A stretch of 64,000 bases of DNA, taken from contig NZ_JAVHXT010000003.1 in assembly GCF_031119335.1 (NCBI RefSeq), positions 326,113 through 390,112 on the forward strand, given 5' to 3'. Of the stretch, positions 44,153-53,717 are shown one piece after another (position 1 is the first letter of the stretch; each line of letters begins with the position of its first letter). Position numbers and translations under genes: made by a program. Source of the DNA: Pedobacter sp. Lineage in GTDB: Bacteria; Bacteroidota; Bacteroidia; Sphingobacteriales; Sphingobacteriaceae. Under the pieces are notes generated by a model. That model searched no databases and was not told the origin of the DNA. It was given only the letters and a program-made list of their open reading frames with translations.

Positions 44153-44500
44153 TCAAAGCCCTAACTTATCGTATAAATCAATAACTTTCTTCTGTAATTT
44201 CATTACTTCCGCATCTTTATTAGAAAGTTGTTGCTTTAATTCAGAAATTTCTTCTACAATATCTTGAGAGATGGAGGTTGGAGCTTCTTTAGAAATAATA
44301 GCAGATATCGAAACTTCGAAATACTTCGCAATTTGTGCTAACCTAGATAGATTAATATCAGTTTGTCCATTTTCTATTTTAGATAATGCGGCCACAGAAA
44401 TATTTAGCGCATTTGCTACTTCAGTTTGACCTTTTGCTTTTGCCAAACGCAGCTGTTTAATATTCGCCCCTATTTCCGATATCAATTTCTGATTTGCCAA
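44153..44500 (-). CDS. XRE-family HTH regulator with C-terminal coiled coil
   Basis: 115 residues. HTH_3 domain at residues 8-65 (IGANIKQLRLAKAKGQTEVANALNISVAALSKIENGQTDINLSRL), then a leucine-heptad region (ISELKQQLSNKDAEVMKLQKKVIDLYDKL) that should form a dimer coiled coil. It starts seven bases after the Mpl-like gene stop on the same strand, so it is likely co-transcribed with it. Its target is not evident. Confidence 0.85.
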   Translation of the reverse strand: MANQKLISEIGANIKQLRLAKAKGQTEVANALNISVAALSKIENGQTDINLSRLAQIAKYFEVSISAIISKEAPTSISQDIVEEISELKQQLSNKDAEVMKLQKKVIDLYDKLGL

Positions 44501-44507
44501 ATTAAGG

Positions 44508-45863
44508 TTATTTTGTTGTTAATCCAGTAGCCAATGTAGGCAAATCTAAGCCAGCATAAGTACCGGAGCTCATCATTAACAAATTAGTGCTTTGGTAGTT
44601 TAAACGCTTTAAATAAGCTTCCAATTGCTCTGCATTATCAAAATACAAAAGCTTTTCATCTTCAAAAGCATCCTTAATATCTCGTTCTGTAAGCGGTTGC
44701 ATTTTCTTTTGCTCAAAGGTTTTGGCATCGATATAAACAATAGCCAAATCTGCATCGCTCATGGCACCTTTATATTCTTTTAAAAACTCTTTATTTAAGC
44801 TACTGAAGGTGTGTAGTTCCATAAAAGCTACCAACTTTCTATCCGTAAATTGAGATTTTACCGCGTGAATAGTCGCTTTTAGCTTAGATGGCGAATGTGC
44901 AAAATCTTTGTAAACATTGGTTTGATTTACAGCGCTAATCAATTCCAATCTTTTAGCAGCACCAGCAAAAGAACCAATGGCAGCATTAAAACCTTCCTCA
45001 TTAATTCCTAACTGAGCACAAACTTGTTTAGCTGCATTCAGGTTCATCAAATTATGGTCGCCAAACACATTTAGAGCAGTATGCTGAGGCAACAAATAAG
45101 TAATACCGTCCTCAACTTCATGGGCAGGTATTCCATAAGGTATTTTAACCACATTCGCAGTCGATTGCTCAACGGTTTTCTTTAACTCCTCATCTAACTC
45201 ACAATAAATCAGCTTTCCATTTGGTGTGATAGTGTCTATAAACTTCGAAAACTGCTCCACATAATCTGCAAAGGTTGGAAAAACGTTGATATGGTCCCAA
45301 GCTATACCGCTAATTACAGCAATATTGGCATGATATAAATGGAATTTCGGTCTTCTATCAATCGGTGATGCCAGATATTCATCTCCTTCTATGACCATAA
45401 TTGGTGCGGTATCGGTAATTTTTACCATGGTATCGAAACCAGCCAATTGCGCACCCACCAAATAATCGAACTCCTTTTGGTGATAATTCAGCACATGCAA
45501 AATCATCGAAGTAATGGTTGTTTTACCATGACTGCCGCCAATTACCACTCTGATTTTATCTTTAGACTGTTCGTAGATATAGGCAGGGTAAGAATAAATT
45601 TTCAGCCCCAACTCTTGCGCTTTTAATAACTCAGGATTATCAACTCGGGCATGCATCCCCAAAATAATGGCATCGATATCTGGAGTGATACGGCTTTCGT
45701 CCCAGCCCATTTCGGCAGGTAGTAAGCCATATTTATCCAATCGGCTTTTTGATGGCTCGTAAACTACATCGTCAGAACCTGTGACTGCAAAACCTTTTTT
45801 ATGTAAAGCAATGGCCAAATTGTGCATTGCCGCACCACCGATGGCTATTAAGTGAATTTTCAT
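44508..45863 (-). CDS. mpl: Mpl-like peptidoglycan ligase (UDP-MurNAc:tripeptide ligase family)
   Basis: Mur ligase related to Mpl, which joins recycled L-Ala-gamma-D-Glu-meso-Dap to UDP-MurNAc. 451 residues. Marks: Rossmann start MKIHLIAIGGAAMHNLAIAL, ATP P-loop GGSHGKTT (109-116), GDEYLASPIDRRPKF with the metal/ATP Glu, AWDHINVFP and the C-terminal domain DFAHSPSKLKATIHA. MurC is excluded by HARVDNPEL and EGDEY-type residues typical of Mpl; assignment within the family is moderately sure. It is preceded by prmA across an 83-base gap filled by an inverted repeat. Confidence 0.82.
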   Translation of the reverse strand: MKIHLIAIGGAAMHNLAIALHKKGFAVTGSDDVVYEPSKSRLDKYGLLPAEMGWDESRITPDIDAIILGMHARVDNPELLKAQELGLKIYSYPAYIYEQSKDKIRVVIGGSHGKTTITSMILHVLNYHQKEFDYLVGAQLAGFDTMVKITDTAPIMVIEGDEYLASPIDRRPKFHLYHANIAVISGIAWDHINVFPTFADYVEQFSKFIDTITPNGKLIYCELDEELKKTVEQSTANVVKIPYGIPAHEVEDGITYLLPQHTALNVFGDHNLMNLNAAKQVCAQLGINEEGFNAAIGSFAGAAKRLELISAVNQTNVYKDFAHSPSKLKATIHAVKSQFTDRKLVAFMELHTFSSLNKEFLKEYKGAMSDADLAIVYIDAKTFEQKKMQPLTERDIKDAFEDEKLLYFDNAEQLEAYLKRLNYQSTNLLMMSSGTYAGLDLPTLATGLTTK

Positions 45864-45880
45864 ATATGTTTAAAATTGGA

Positions 45881-45946
45881 AAGTTGAAATGTTGTAAAGT
45901 TTTGACACACCTAACAACATTTCAACTTTATAACATTTCAACTTTT
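45881..45946. repeat. Inverted repeat between prmA and the Mpl-like gene
   Basis: GGAAAGTTGAAATGTTGTAA...AACATTTCAACTTTATAACA: the AAGTTGAAATGTT arm and its complement AACATTTCAACTT occur on both sides of an 18-base loop. A related build occurs before tpiA at 47,829-47,907. Confidence 0.5.
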
Positions 45947-46783
45947 CTAACTCTTAACAAACTTCGCCGAAACCCAATTATCTATTTTCTTGCGGTTTTG
46001 ATACGTCAAACCAAACTTTTCACAATGCGATTTGATGATATCCAAATCTGGAGTTTCATAAAAACCGCTAAAGTAAATTAAACCATCCTTTTTAAGTACT
46101 GAAACATAAGTTTCAATTTGGTCTAAAAGGATATTTCTATTGATATTGGCTAAAATAATATCAAAAGTTTGTTGAGGAATAGCTTCCTTACTTCCATGCA
46201 ATGAAACCAAATTATCAATATGGTTTAGTTTTGCATTTTCGATGGCACTTTCATAGCAAACTTCATCATAATCTATTGCAACAATGTCCTTCGCTCCTCT
46301 TTTCGCCGCCAAAATACCAAGAATAGCTGTACCAGCTCCCATGTCTAATACAGTAGTTCCTGTAAAATCAGTCTCGAGAATGTATTGCATCATCATGGTA
46401 GTAGTTTGATGATGTCCGGTACCGAAAGACATTTTCGGGTCAATAACGATTTCGTACTGATATTGCGGCTGTGCTTCGTGAAAAGTAGCTCTTACATAGC
46501 AATCATCACTAATAATTAATGGACTGAAATTACTCTCCCATTCTTTATTCCAGTTCTCAGAGACAACTTCTTCTATCTGATACTTTGCATTTAAAGCTTC
46601 GTTTTCAGCCAAAATGGCTTGAAGTTTAGTTTCTTCGAACGAACTCTTTTGCACAAAAGCATCAAAGCCATTTGCGGTATCTTCGAAAGTTTCAAAATCA
46701 ATATCAGCCAAGTCTGCAACTAGCAAATCTTTCTGATATTCTTCAATTTCGCCAAAGGCAAAACTTACTTTTAGGTAGTCCAT
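45947..46783 (-). CDS. prmA: Ribosomal protein L11 methyltransferase
   Basis: SAM-dependent enzyme that methylates L11. 278 residues. N-terminal L11-recognition domain (1 to about 95), then the Rossmann fold with DPKMSFGTGHHQTT, SAM loop VLDMGAGTAILGILAA, IDYDEVC and the ILANINRNIL motif that stands where the NPP(Y/F)-like active-site motif is expected. The family length matches. It lies upstream of the Mpl-like gene on the same strand. Confidence 0.9.
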   Translation of the reverse strand: MDYLKVSFAFGEIEEYQKDLLVADLADIDFETFEDTANGFDAFVQKSSFEETKLQAILAENEALNAKYQIEEVVSENWNKEWESNFSPLIISDDCYVRATFHEAQPQYQYEIVIDPKMSFGTGHHQTTTMMMQYILETDFTGTTVLDMGAGTAILGILAAKRGAKDIVAIDYDEVCYESAIENAKLNHIDNLVSLHGSKEAIPQQTFDIILANINRNILLDQIETYVSVLKKDGLIYFSGFYETPDLDIIKSHCEKFGLTYQNRKKIDNWVSAKFVKS

Positions 46784-46848
46784 ATTTTAAAAACCATTAA
46801 GGCATATAAGCTCATACAGATTATAACGGCCTGCTGTTGACTTAAAAT

Positions 46849-47022
46849 TTGAGTTTGGTGAGGACACCAAACTCTAGCTTGATACCATAGGCGGGTGTCC
46901 TCACCCGCCTGTATAATGTTAAAGTACTTTTCTTTACTACTTTCTTGTCAGTCTGAGCTTGTCGAAGACTTTATAAAAAATGTTTCGACAACTTTCAGGT
47001 GCTTCGACAAGCTCAACATGAC
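46849..47022. repeat. Repeat cluster between tpiA and prmA
   Basis: Two palindromes: GAGTTTGGTGAGGACACCAA (46,852 onward, pairing with itself as GAGTTTGGTG/CACCAAACTC) and GCGGGTGTCCTCACCCGC (about 46,892-46,909). Then an inverted family J pair TGTCAGTCTGAGCTTGTCGA and CTTCGACAAGCTCAACATGA (46,946-47,022). No gene in these 264 bases. Confidence 0.55.
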
Positions 47023-47047
47023 AACATTGCACTAAAATTCTCTTGAA

Positions 47048-47809
47048 CTAAGAATTTAATGCTTTAACAATATCCGTGAAATCACGAGATTTTAAAGAAG
47101 CTCCACCAATTAAACCGCCATCAATATCTGCTTGTGAGAACAAATCGGGAGCATTTTTAGCGTTGCAGCTTCCACCGTACAAAATTGTCGTATCATCGGC
47201 AACGTTCATTCCGTATTTTGCATCTACTTTAGAACGGATAAAAGCGTGGATATCTTGTGCTTGCTCTGGTGTAGCTGTTAAACCTGTACCAATAGCCCAA
47301 ACAGGCTCATAAGCCAATACAACTTTCTCAAAATCTGCTTGATTTAAACCGAAAACACCTTCTTCCAATTGTTGTTCAATCACTTGGAAATAGCTTCCGT
47401 TGTTCCTCTCGTCTAAAGTTTCGCCGATACAGAAAATTGGAGTTAGGTTGTTTGCCAATGCAGTGACAGTCTTCTCAGCCAATAACTGGTTGCTTTCCGC
47501 AAAATATTGTCTACGCTCAGAGTGACCAATAATTACGTACTCTGCACCTGTAGATTTAATCATTTTAGCAGAAGTTTCGCCAGTGTAAGCACCACTTTCA
47601 TTTTGGTGGCAGTTTTGTGCACCTATTTTAACTACGCCTGAAGATAGCTGAGCCAAACTATTTAAATGAATAGCAGGAGCACAAATTACAGCAATTTGTT
47701 CGCCCTTTTTCTCGTCTCTAACCATGTTCACAATTTCAGAAAACAATGATACTCCTTCATTGTAATCGTTATTCATTTTCCAGTTTCCTGCTACTATTTG
47801 TTTTCTCAT
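47048..47809 (-). CDS. tpiA: Triosephosphate isomerase
   Basis: Interconverts DHAP and glyceraldehyde-3-phosphate in glycolysis. 253-residue TIM barrel with the catalytic Lys11 in NWKMN, His96 in IIGHSERR, Glu168 in AYEPVWAIGTG and the final GGASL phosphate loop. Standard length. Downstream of the GlmU-like gene on the same strand, separated by an inverted repeat. Confidence 0.96.
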   Translation of the reverse strand: MRKQIVAGNWKMNNDYNEGVSLFSEIVNMVRDEKKGEQIAVICAPAIHLNSLAQLSSGVVKIGAQNCHQNESGAYTGETSAKMIKSTGAEYVIIGHSERRQYFAESNQLLAEKTVTALANNLTPIFCIGETLDERNNGSYFQVIEQQLEEGVFGLNQADFEKVVLAYEPVWAIGTGLTATPEQAQDIHAFIRSKVDAKYGMNVADDTTILYGGSCNAKNAPDLFSQADIDGGLIGGASLKSRDFTDIVKALNS

Positions 47810-47828
47810 TTCTATTTTGGTTTTTATG

Positions 47829-47907
47829 TTGGAATGTTATAAAGTTTGAAGGTGGAATGTTGGAGAAGAACCTTTAAACGTTTCAACCTTCCAACTTTTC
47901 AACCTTC
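47829..47907. repeat. Inverted repeat before tpiA
   Basis: AATGTTATAAAGTTTGAAGG...CCTTCCAACTTTTCAACCTT: GGTGGAATGTTGG-like and CCAACTTTTC-like segments pair imperfectly. It occupies the gap between the GlmU-like gene stop and the tpiA start. Confidence 0.4.
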
Positions 47908-47908
47908 G

Positions 47909-49075
47909 CTAAAAATGTCTGTATTGTTGTGTTACTTCAAAAATATGAGAGATAATTTCTTTCTCTGTCTCATCTAAAACTAAATCTCTGCGGTCGTAAA
48001 CCAAAGCAGCAGTTTCCAGCATTTTATCTAAAGCATAAATATCGAAACCATGTGCACCGCCCCAAGCAAAATCTGGAATAAAATTACGAGGAAAACCCGC
48101 TCCAAAAATATTAGCGCTTACTCCGGCTACAGTACCCGTATTGAACATGGTGTTAATGGCACATTTGGCATGATCTGCCATAATTAAACCGCAGAACTGT
48201 AGGCCCGTTTTCCTGAAGTTCTCTTTTTCATAGTCCCACAAACGAACTTCTCCGTAGTTATTTTTAAGGTTCGAATTATTGCTATCGGCGCCAATGTTAC
48301 ACCACTGCCCCATAACCGAATTACCTAAATAACCTTCGTGCCCTTTTGACGAATAGCCCCAAATTACTGCGTTGTTAATCTCGCCGCCAACCCTACTAAA
48401 AGGACCAATAGTAGTTTTACCATAAATTTTCGCACCCATTTTCACCTGCGAATTATCACACAAGGCAAAAGAACCACGAATATGGCAACCTTCCCAAACC
48501 TGACTATTTTTACCCAAGTAAATTGGTCCTTGCAAAGTGTTGAAAGTTGAGCATTCGGCTACGGCACCTTCCTCTACAAAAATGTTATCACCTAAAATGG
48601 TATTTGTACCGCTTAATTTACCCGAAGTTTTTCCTTTGGTAAGCAAAGCAAAATCTTTTTGCAGCTCTACATCGTTGAAACCAAAAATCTGTTCTGGATA
48701 ATCTATCTTCACAAAACTAGAGAGATATGCTACACGCTCTAAATTGCTTAAAGCGTCTTGATAATTGAAAAAATTAGCATGATAAGCGATAATTACATCC
48801 GCCGCATGTAAAACTTCGCCTTCTTTCAACCTGCTTACCGCTTCTACAAGCTCATTATCTGGACAAATAGAGCCATTTATGAAAAGAGTAGAGTTAGCAA
48901 GTGCATATTTCTTATTAAGGTAGTCTTGGGTAAGATAACCAAAATCTGTATCGAGGTGCTTTGCCCATTTTTCAGCAATGGTTAAAATTCCTATCCGTAA
49001 ATCTGCTACAGGGCGTGTAAAAGTAAGGGGTCTTAGCGAAAACCAAGATTTATCATCAAAGAGGTTGATTGCCAT
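47909..49075 (-). CDS. GlmU-like putative sugar nucleotidyltransferase
   Basis: Left-handed beta-helix protein of 388 residues. N-terminal part resembles a nucleotidyltransferase domain (FDDKSWFSLRPLTFTRPVADLRIGILTIAEKW). From about residue 150 it has hexapeptide repeats (IYLGKNSQVWEGCHIRGSF, VKMGAKIYGKTTIGPFSRVGGEI, NSVMGQWCNIGADSNNSNLKNNYG). It belongs to a Bacteroidota-typical GlmU-related family; substrate unproven. A TTG at 49084 is an alternative start. Downstream of rpmE2 and, after a repeat, followed by tpiA. Confidence 0.82.
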   Translation of the reverse strand: MAINLFDDKSWFSLRPLTFTRPVADLRIGILTIAEKWAKHLDTDFGYLTQDYLNKKYALANSTLFINGSICPDNELVEAVSRLKEGEVLHAADVIIAYHANFFNYQDALSNLERVAYLSSFVKIDYPEQIFGFNDVELQKDFALLTKGKTSGKLSGTNTILGDNIFVEEGAVAECSTFNTLQGPIYLGKNSQVWEGCHIRGSFALCDNSQVKMGAKIYGKTTIGPFSRVGGEINNAVIWGYSSKGHEGYLGNSVMGQWCNIGADSNNSNLKNNYGEVRLWDYEKENFRKTGLQFCGLIMADHAKCAINTMFNTGTVAGVSANIFGAGFPRNFIPDFAWGGAHGFDIYALDKMLETAALVYDRRDLVLDETEKEIISHIFEVTQQYRHF

Positions 49076-49092
49076 AAGCAACAAAAATAAAA

Positions 49093-49120
49093 AAAGCCCA
49101 CGATTTAAATCGTGGGCTTT
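49093..49120 (-). terminator. Perfectly palindromic terminator of rpmE2
   Basis: AAAGCCCACGATTT is followed directly by its reverse complement, a full 28-base dyad with T/A tracts on both sides, so it could stop transcription from either direction. The upstream gene is rpmE2 on the minus strand. Confidence 0.75.
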
Positions 49121-49146
49121 GAAAAAAATATGTTTTTAAGCTAAAA

Positions 49147-49395
49147 TTATTTTTTAGCGTAACGGTTTTTGAATTTATCGATACGACCCGCTGTATCTAC
49201 CAACTTCATTTTACCAGTATAAAAAGGGTGTGAAGTGTGAGAAATCTCTAATTTGTAAAGAGGATACTCGTTACCATCTTCCCATTTAATTGTTTCTTTA
49301 GTTTCAACACAAGATTTAGTTAAGAAAGAATATTCGTTAGACATATCTTTAAAAACAACGAATCTGTAGCTTGATGGATGCAAATCTTTTTTCAT
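49147..49395 (-). CDS. rpmE2: Type B ribosomal protein L31
   Basis: 82 residues. It matches the zinc-free type B L31: [20 protein letters not shown], then [46 protein letters not shown]. It lacks the four-Cys zinc set of type A (only Cys29-type single Cys). The type B copy is usual in Bacteroidota and often induced under zinc limitation; no Zur-like box is seen upstream. The promoter region is AT-rich; GATATTTG at 49,510-49,503 is a near match to the -7 consensus. Confidence 0.95.
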   Translation of the reverse strand: MKKDLHPSSYRFVVFKDMSNEYSFLTKSCVETKETIKWEDGNEYPLYKLEISHTSHPFYTGKMKLVDTAGRIDKFKNRYAKK

Positions 49396-49725
49396 CTTTA
49401 TTTATTTAATTTTATTTTGAAACCTCAGCGCAAGCTTTGCAATTTGCTGGCAAACGATGCTGATGAGTATCTCTTATCTTTTTATTTCTAATTTTAGAGG
49501 TGCAAATATCATGATAATTTTTGACATCTACAATAACACAAAAAAGATATTTTCAAATATTCGCTAACAAACATTCAAATATCTTTTACATTTTCAGAAG
49601 TTTTGAAGTTGACTCCCCATTTTCTAGAGCTATACAAAAGCCTTTATCCCTTCAAAGCTTGCAAAAAAGGGCTTTTTTCAATACCTTGCGAACTTACCTA
49701 TTTCAAAAATCCTTAAATTTTATTC
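49396..49725. other. Promoter region between rpmE2 and the antiporter gene
   Basis: 330 bases separate these divergent genes. A 10-base A/T-rich stem (AAAAGCCTTT...AAAGGGCTTT, about 49,636-49,677) may be a weak terminator-like hairpin, with no upstream gene of its own. No exact promoter consensus is found; a plus-strand ORF at 49,521-49,787 looks like a chance frame. Confidence 0.35.
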
Positions 49726-50973
49726 ATGGAGTTATACTATTCTTTTTCCGTTCTCATCGTTCTTGCATCTTTTTTTTCGTACATTAACCTTAGGTATTTA
49801 AGGCTACCTTCTACCATCGGCATTATGATTATTGCCATGATATCGTCTATCATTTTGGTAATTACTGGACATTTATTCCCTGACACTTTCACGCATTTTT
49901 CTACCTTGCTACGGGATGTAGATTTTACGGAAGTTCTAATGGGCGCCATGCTAAACTTCCTCCTCTTTGCTGGAGCAATCCATATCAACCTTAAAGATTT
50001 GAGAGAACAACGGGGACCAATAGTGATATTCTCTACTGTAAGCGTAGTCATTTCTACCTTTGTAGTTGGCGGCATTGTTTTTTATGTTGCTCCGTTACTT
50101 GGCTTAGAGATGCCCTTTCTTTACTGTTTGTTATTTGGCGCTCTAATTTCTCCAACCGACCCAATTGCGGTAATGGGCGTATTAAAGGAAGCGAAAGTGA
50201 AGAAATCACTAGAAACTAAAGTTGCTGGCGAGTCACTTTTTAACGATGGTGTTGCGGTTGTAGTATTTGCAGTTATCCTGCAATTAACACAAAGAACTGA
50301 CATGGACATTTCTTTCGGAAATATCTCTTGGCTACTAATTAAAGAAGCTGCTGGCGGTTTCATTGTTGGTGCATTATTAGGTTTAGGCGCATCAAACGCC
50401 ATGCGCAAAATCGATGATTATAAAGTATCGGTGTTAATTACCTTATCTGTAGTAATGGGTGGATATTTAATTGCAAGAGCAATGCACATTTCAGGTCCGT
50501 TAACTATGGTTGCGGCAGGTATTGTGATTGGTAATTATGGCAAAAGAACGGCTATGTCGGCCACTACAAAAGATTATTTGAACAAGTTTTGGGAGCTGAT
50601 TGATGAAATTTTGAATGCAATCCTATTCTTATTTATTGGTTTTGAATTATTGATTATCCCGAATATTACCAACTATTGGGTAATGGGCGGTCTTAGTATT
50701 TTAATTGTACTTTTCGCCAGATTTGTTTCGATTTACATTCCTGTTAAGGTAATTCCATTTAAGAAAAAATTTAGCAAAGGAACCATAAAAGTATTGGTTT
50801 GGGGAGGATTACGTGGAGGTGTTTCTATCGCTTTGGCACTATCAATTGATGAAGGGCCGCACAAGCCAGTAATTTTGGCTATTACTTACTTTATTGTGGT
50901 TTTCTCAATTATTGTACAGGGTTTGAGCGTTGGCAAAGTGGCCACAAGAGCACTTTCTAAAGAGGAAGAATAG
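49726..50973 (+). CDS. Na+/H+ antiporter, CPA1 (NhaP-like)
   Basis: Inner-membrane antiporter for sodium/proton homeostasis. 415 residues, 12-13 transmembrane helices. CPA1 marks: [42 protein letters not shown] (the conserved Asp-containing NDP-like motif, here TDP), [16 protein letters not shown] and the C-terminal [15 protein letters not shown] (RGG loop). Close in length to bacterial NhaP/NhaG. Isolated gene. Confidence 0.88.
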   Translation: MELYYSFSVLIVLASFFSYINLRYLRLPSTIGIMIIAMISSIILVITGHLFPDTFTHFSTLLRDVDFTEVLMGAMLNFLLFAGAIHINLKDLREQRGPIVIFSTVSVVISTFVVGGIVFYVAPLLGLEMPFLYCLLFGALISPTDPIAVMGVLKEAKVKKSLETKVAGESLFNDGVAVVVFAVILQLTQRTDMDISFGNISWLLIKEAAGGFIVGALLGLGASNAMRKIDDYKVSVLITLSVVMGGYLIARAMHISGPLTMVAAGIVIGNYGKRTAMSATTKDYLNKFWELIDEILNAILFLFIGFELLIIPNITNYWVMGGLSILIVLFARFVSIYIPVKVIPFKKKFSKGTIKVLVWGGLRGGVSIALALSIDEGPHKPVILAITYFIVVFSIIVQGLSVGKVATRALSKEEE

Positions 50974-50980
50974 TTTGTTT

Positions 50981-51037
50981 TGCCACAGATGCACAGATTT
51001 AACAATTAAATATTTGATTATTTGTGCATCTGTGGCT
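50981..51037. repeat. Inverted repeat between convergent genes
   Basis: TGCCACAGATGCACAGATTT and ATTTGTGCATCTGTGGCTA are near-perfect reverse complements around an AT-rich spacer. It may act as a bidirectional terminator for the antiporter and the small conserved gene. Confidence 0.6.
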
Positions 51038-51043
51038 ACTCTA

Positions 51044-51325
51044 TCACTTCGAATACTTATTCCAAATCTCTAGTTTAGCTTTCTGCCTAGCAATATATGC
51101 ATCAGCTATCACTTCTCCAGAGCTAGAATTTTCGGCGCTTTCCAATAGTTGCTTCAACTTATCTTGGTCTACATCGGCACGATAAAGAATTTGAACCAAT
51201 TTAGAAAAATCATCTTCCACCAAATATTCAAAAGCCTTTACCAAAGCCTCTCGCAACTGGTTTTCAGCTATATCTTCTGGCAGTTCAAAATCTTTACCTA
51301 CCATTTTTGCTAATGACATGCTCAT
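51044..51325 (-). CDS. Small conserved protein of unknown function
   Basis: 93 residues, fully helical by appearance (DFELPEDIAENQLREALVKAFEYLVEDDFSKLVQILYRADVDQDKLKQLL). No family assigned. Its ATG overlaps the stop of the methylmalonyl-CoA epimerase gene by four bases (ATGA), so the two are translationally coupled, suggesting a linked function that is not known to me. Confidence 0.7.
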   Translation of the reverse strand: MSMSLAKMVGKDFELPEDIAENQLREALVKAFEYLVEDDFSKLVQILYRADVDQDKLKQLLESAENSSSGEVIADAYIARQKAKLEIWNKYSK

Positions 51326-51723
51326 CTAATTTCCTGACAAAGTTCAATTAATACCCCATTCGTCGTCTTCGGATGCACGAAGCAAATCAGCTTATTATCA
51401 GCACCTTTTTTGGGCTCTTCGTTTAACAGCACAAAACCTTCATTCCTCAACCTTTCCATTTCTGCATAAATATCATCCACATCAAAAGCAATATGATGTA
51501 TACCCTCTCCCTTTTTAGCAATAAACTTAGCGATAGCACTATCATCAGCTGTGCTGGCCAGTAGTTCTATCTTATTTTCACCAGTTTTAAAAAAAGCTGT
51601 ATCTACATTTTCACTCTCCACTCGTTCGGTTTTATAGCAGCTAACGCCCAATAATTGCTCGTACAAAGTCGAGGCTTTTTTCAAATCAGCCACCGCTATA
51701 CCAATATGCTCTATCTTGTTCAT
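51322..51723 (-). CDS. mce: Methylmalonyl-CoA epimerase
   Basis: Interconverts (R)- and (S)-methylmalonyl-CoA in propionate/succinate metabolism. 133 residues, vicinal-oxygen-chelate fold with metal ligands His6 in IEHIGIAV, His-His in GEGIHHIAFDV and Glu in GVLIELCQE. ATG 51723 is the only sensible start. First gene of a two-gene unit with the small conserved gene. Confidence 0.9.
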   Translation of the reverse strand: MNKIEHIGIAVADLKKASTLYEQLLGVSCYKTERVESENVDTAFFKTGENKIELLASTADDSAIAKFIAKKGEGIHHIAFDVDDIYAEMERLRNEGFVLLNEEPKKGADNKLICFVHPKTTNGVLIELCQEIR

Positions 51724-51809
51724 AGATTTAAGGTTATCAGAATGTAAAAATGCAGGTTTTATCTATAGGTTCATAGCCATTATTTATAATTGTTCGCAAA
51801 GTTTTTTCG

Positions 51810-51817
51810 TATCTTTG
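51810..51817 (+). promoter_or_regulatory. -7 promoter element for iscS
   Basis: TATCTTTG fits TAnnTTTG and stands 59 bases before the iscS ATG. A TTG at 51,790-51,792 is a poor -33. Confidence 0.5.
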
Positions 51818-51876
51818 TATTGTTAAAAGCTGAAAAGCGTTAAGCCCTCAGCTAAATTTTAAAAATTAAATATTAG

Positions 51877-53088
51877 ATGGAACTTCCTATTTACTTAGAT
51901 AATAACGCTACAACACCTCTAGACCCAAGAGTATTGGAAGCTATGTTGCCTTATTTCACTAACAAATTTGGTAATGCAGCTAGCCGTAACCACGCTTTTG
52001 GTTGGGTTGCTGAAGAAGGTGTAGACTATGCCCGCGAACAAGTTGCAAAATTGATTGGCTGTACAGAAAAAGAGATCATCTTTACTTCTGGCGCTACAGA
52101 GGCTGACAACTTGGCTATCAAAGGTGTTTTCGAAATGTATGCCGATAAAGGTAATCACATCATTACCGCTACTACAGAGCACAAAGCTGTGCTAGATACC
52201 TGCAAGCATTTAGAAAAACAAGGCGCAAAAGTTACTTATCTACAAGTAAAAGAAGATGGTTTAATTGATTTAGCTGAATTAGAAGCTGCAATGACACCAG
52301 AAACCATTTTGGTAACCATCATGTACGGAAATAACGAGATTGGTGTAATTCAACCAATTAAAGAAATTTCTGCTATTGCACACAAACACGGTGCTTTATT
52401 TTTTACTGATGCTACACAAGCAGTAGGTAAAATTCCTGTAGATGTAAACGCCGATGGAATTGACTTGATGGCTTTTAGTGCGCACAAAATGTACGGACCA
52501 AAAGGTGTTGGTGCTTTATATGTACGCAGAAAAAATCCAAGAGTTAAAGTAACTTCACAAATGGACGGCGGTGGTCATGAGCGTGGTATGCGTTCAGGAA
52601 CATTAAACGTACCTGGTATTGTTGGTTTAGGTAAAGCTTGTGAACTTTGTCGTTTAGAAATGGACGAAGAAGCTAAACGTTTATCAGCTTTGCGTGATAA
52701 ATTGGAAAGTGCTTTAACGGTATTGGAAGAAAGTTATGTAAATGGCAACGTACAACATCGTTTACCTCACGTAGCTAATATTTCTTTCAAATATGTTGAG
52801 GGTGAAGGTTTAATGATGGCCATGAAAGATTTAGCAGTTTCTTCAGGCTCTGCGTGTACTTCTGCTTCGTTAGAACCATCTTATGTGTTAAAATCTTTAG
52901 GTCTTTCTGATGATTTGGCACACTCTTCGATACGTTTTGGCTTAGGTAGATTTACTACCGAAGAAGAAGTTGATTATGCAATAGAAAATACCAAGAAGGC
53001 AGTTAACCATTTGAGAGATTTGTCTCCACTTTGGGAAATGTTTAAAGAAGGCATTGACTTGAGCAAAATTGAGTGGGCAGAACACTAA
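51877..53088 (+). CDS. iscS: Cysteine desulfurase
   Basis: Delivers sulfur from cysteine for Fe-S cluster assembly. 403 residues. PLP Lys204 in [11 protein letters not shown], the persulfide Cys327 in [14 protein letters not shown] (active-site loop), and [10 protein letters not shown] plus NEIG motifs. Numbering agrees closely with E. coli IscS. First of iscS-iscU-iscA; hscBA and fdx are not next to it. An IscR regulator is not in the window. Confidence 0.95.
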   Translation: MELPIYLDNNATTPLDPRVLEAMLPYFTNKFGNAASRNHAFGWVAEEGVDYAREQVAKLIGCTEKEIIFTSGATEADNLAIKGVFEMYADKGNHIITATTEHKAVLDTCKHLEKQGAKVTYLQVKEDGLIDLAELEAAMTPETILVTIMYGNNEIGVIQPIKEISAIAHKHGALFFTDATQAVGKIPVDVNADGIDLMAFSAHKMYGPKGVGALYVRRKNPRVKVTSQMDGGGHERGMRSGTLNVPGIVGLGKACELCRLEMDEEAKRLSALRDKLESALTVLEESYVNGNVQHRLPHVANISFKYVEGEGLMMAMKDLAVSSGSACTSASLEPSYVLKSLGLSDDLAHSSIRFGLGRFTTEEEVDYAIENTKKAVNHLRDLSPLWEMFKEGIDLSKIEWAEH

Positions 53089-53211
53089 GGAGAGTTACGA
53101 TTGTAGATTTACGAATTCCGATTTGAAATAGACAATCATTAAATAATTAAAGAATATAACTATTTACGGTGGCAGGCAATCTAAAATCGTAAATCTAAAA
53201 TCTAAAATATT
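53089..53211. repeat. Intergenic repeat between iscS and iscU
   Basis: Several degenerate copies of the TTACGATTTAGATTT/AAATCTAAAATCGTAA motif (ACGATTGTAGATTTACGAAT near 53,098 and AATCTAAAATCGTAAATCTA near 53,178) form an inverted pair. The same motif occurs after murA (25,590) and after hisB (15,150). Confidence 0.45.
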
Positions 53212-53625
53212 ATGGCATATTCAGAAAAAGTAATTGACCACTATACCAACCCTAGAAACGTTGGCACTTTAAATAAAGACAATAAAAACGTAGGTACCGG
53301 TTTAGTAGGTGCTCCAGAGTGCGGCGACGTAATGCGTTTGCAAATTGAAGTTGATGATAACAACATGATTACCGATGCTAAATTCAAAACTTTTGGATGT
53401 GGTTCTGCAATCGCTTCATCATCTTTAGCTACAGAATGGTTAAAAGGTAAATCTATTGACGAGGCTTTGGCTATCGACAATATGGATTTAGTAGAAGAAT
53501 TAGCTTTACCTCCTGTGAAAATCCACTGTTCGGTATTAGCTGAAGATGCTATCAAATCTGCAATTAACGATTACCGCGTTAAAAATGGAATGGAAGCATT
53601 AGAATTGCCTAAATCGCACCACTAA
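53212..53625 (+). CDS. iscU: Iron-sulfur cluster scaffold protein
   Basis: Scaffold on which Fe-S clusters are built. 137 residues with the three cluster cysteines at Cys37 (PECGDVM), Cys63 (FGCGSAIASSS) and Cys106 (HCSVLAEDA), at the same numbers as E. coli IscU, and Asp39 next to the first. The LPPVKIHC motif recognised by HscA is present. Second gene of the isc unit. Confidence 0.96.
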   Translation: MAYSEKVIDHYTNPRNVGTLNKDNKNVGTGLVGAPECGDVMRLQIEVDDNNMITDAKFKTFGCGSAIASSSLATEWLKGKSIDEALAIDNMDLVEELALPPVKIHCSVLAEDAIKSAINDYRVKNGMEALELPKSHH

Positions 53626-53632
53626 TTAGAAT

Positions 53633-53712
53633 TGAGTAATGCGTATTGAGTATTGAGAGATACTTCGACGATAAACTAATCGCAATACGCTATACTCACT
53701 ACGCAATACTAA
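53633..53712. repeat. Inverted repeat between iscU and iscA
   Basis: GAGTAATGCGTATTGAGTAT (left) and TCGCAATACGCTATACTCAC (right) are imperfect reverse complements around a short spacer. The open frame of iscA runs through this repeat, but translation should begin after it. Confidence 0.5.
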
Positions 53713-53717
53713 ATATC

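Noticed and set aside
49521..49787. 88-codon ORF upstream of the antiporter
   Set aside because: It overlaps the antiporter start in another frame, is Phe/Ser-rich without a recognisable domain, and has no start signals.
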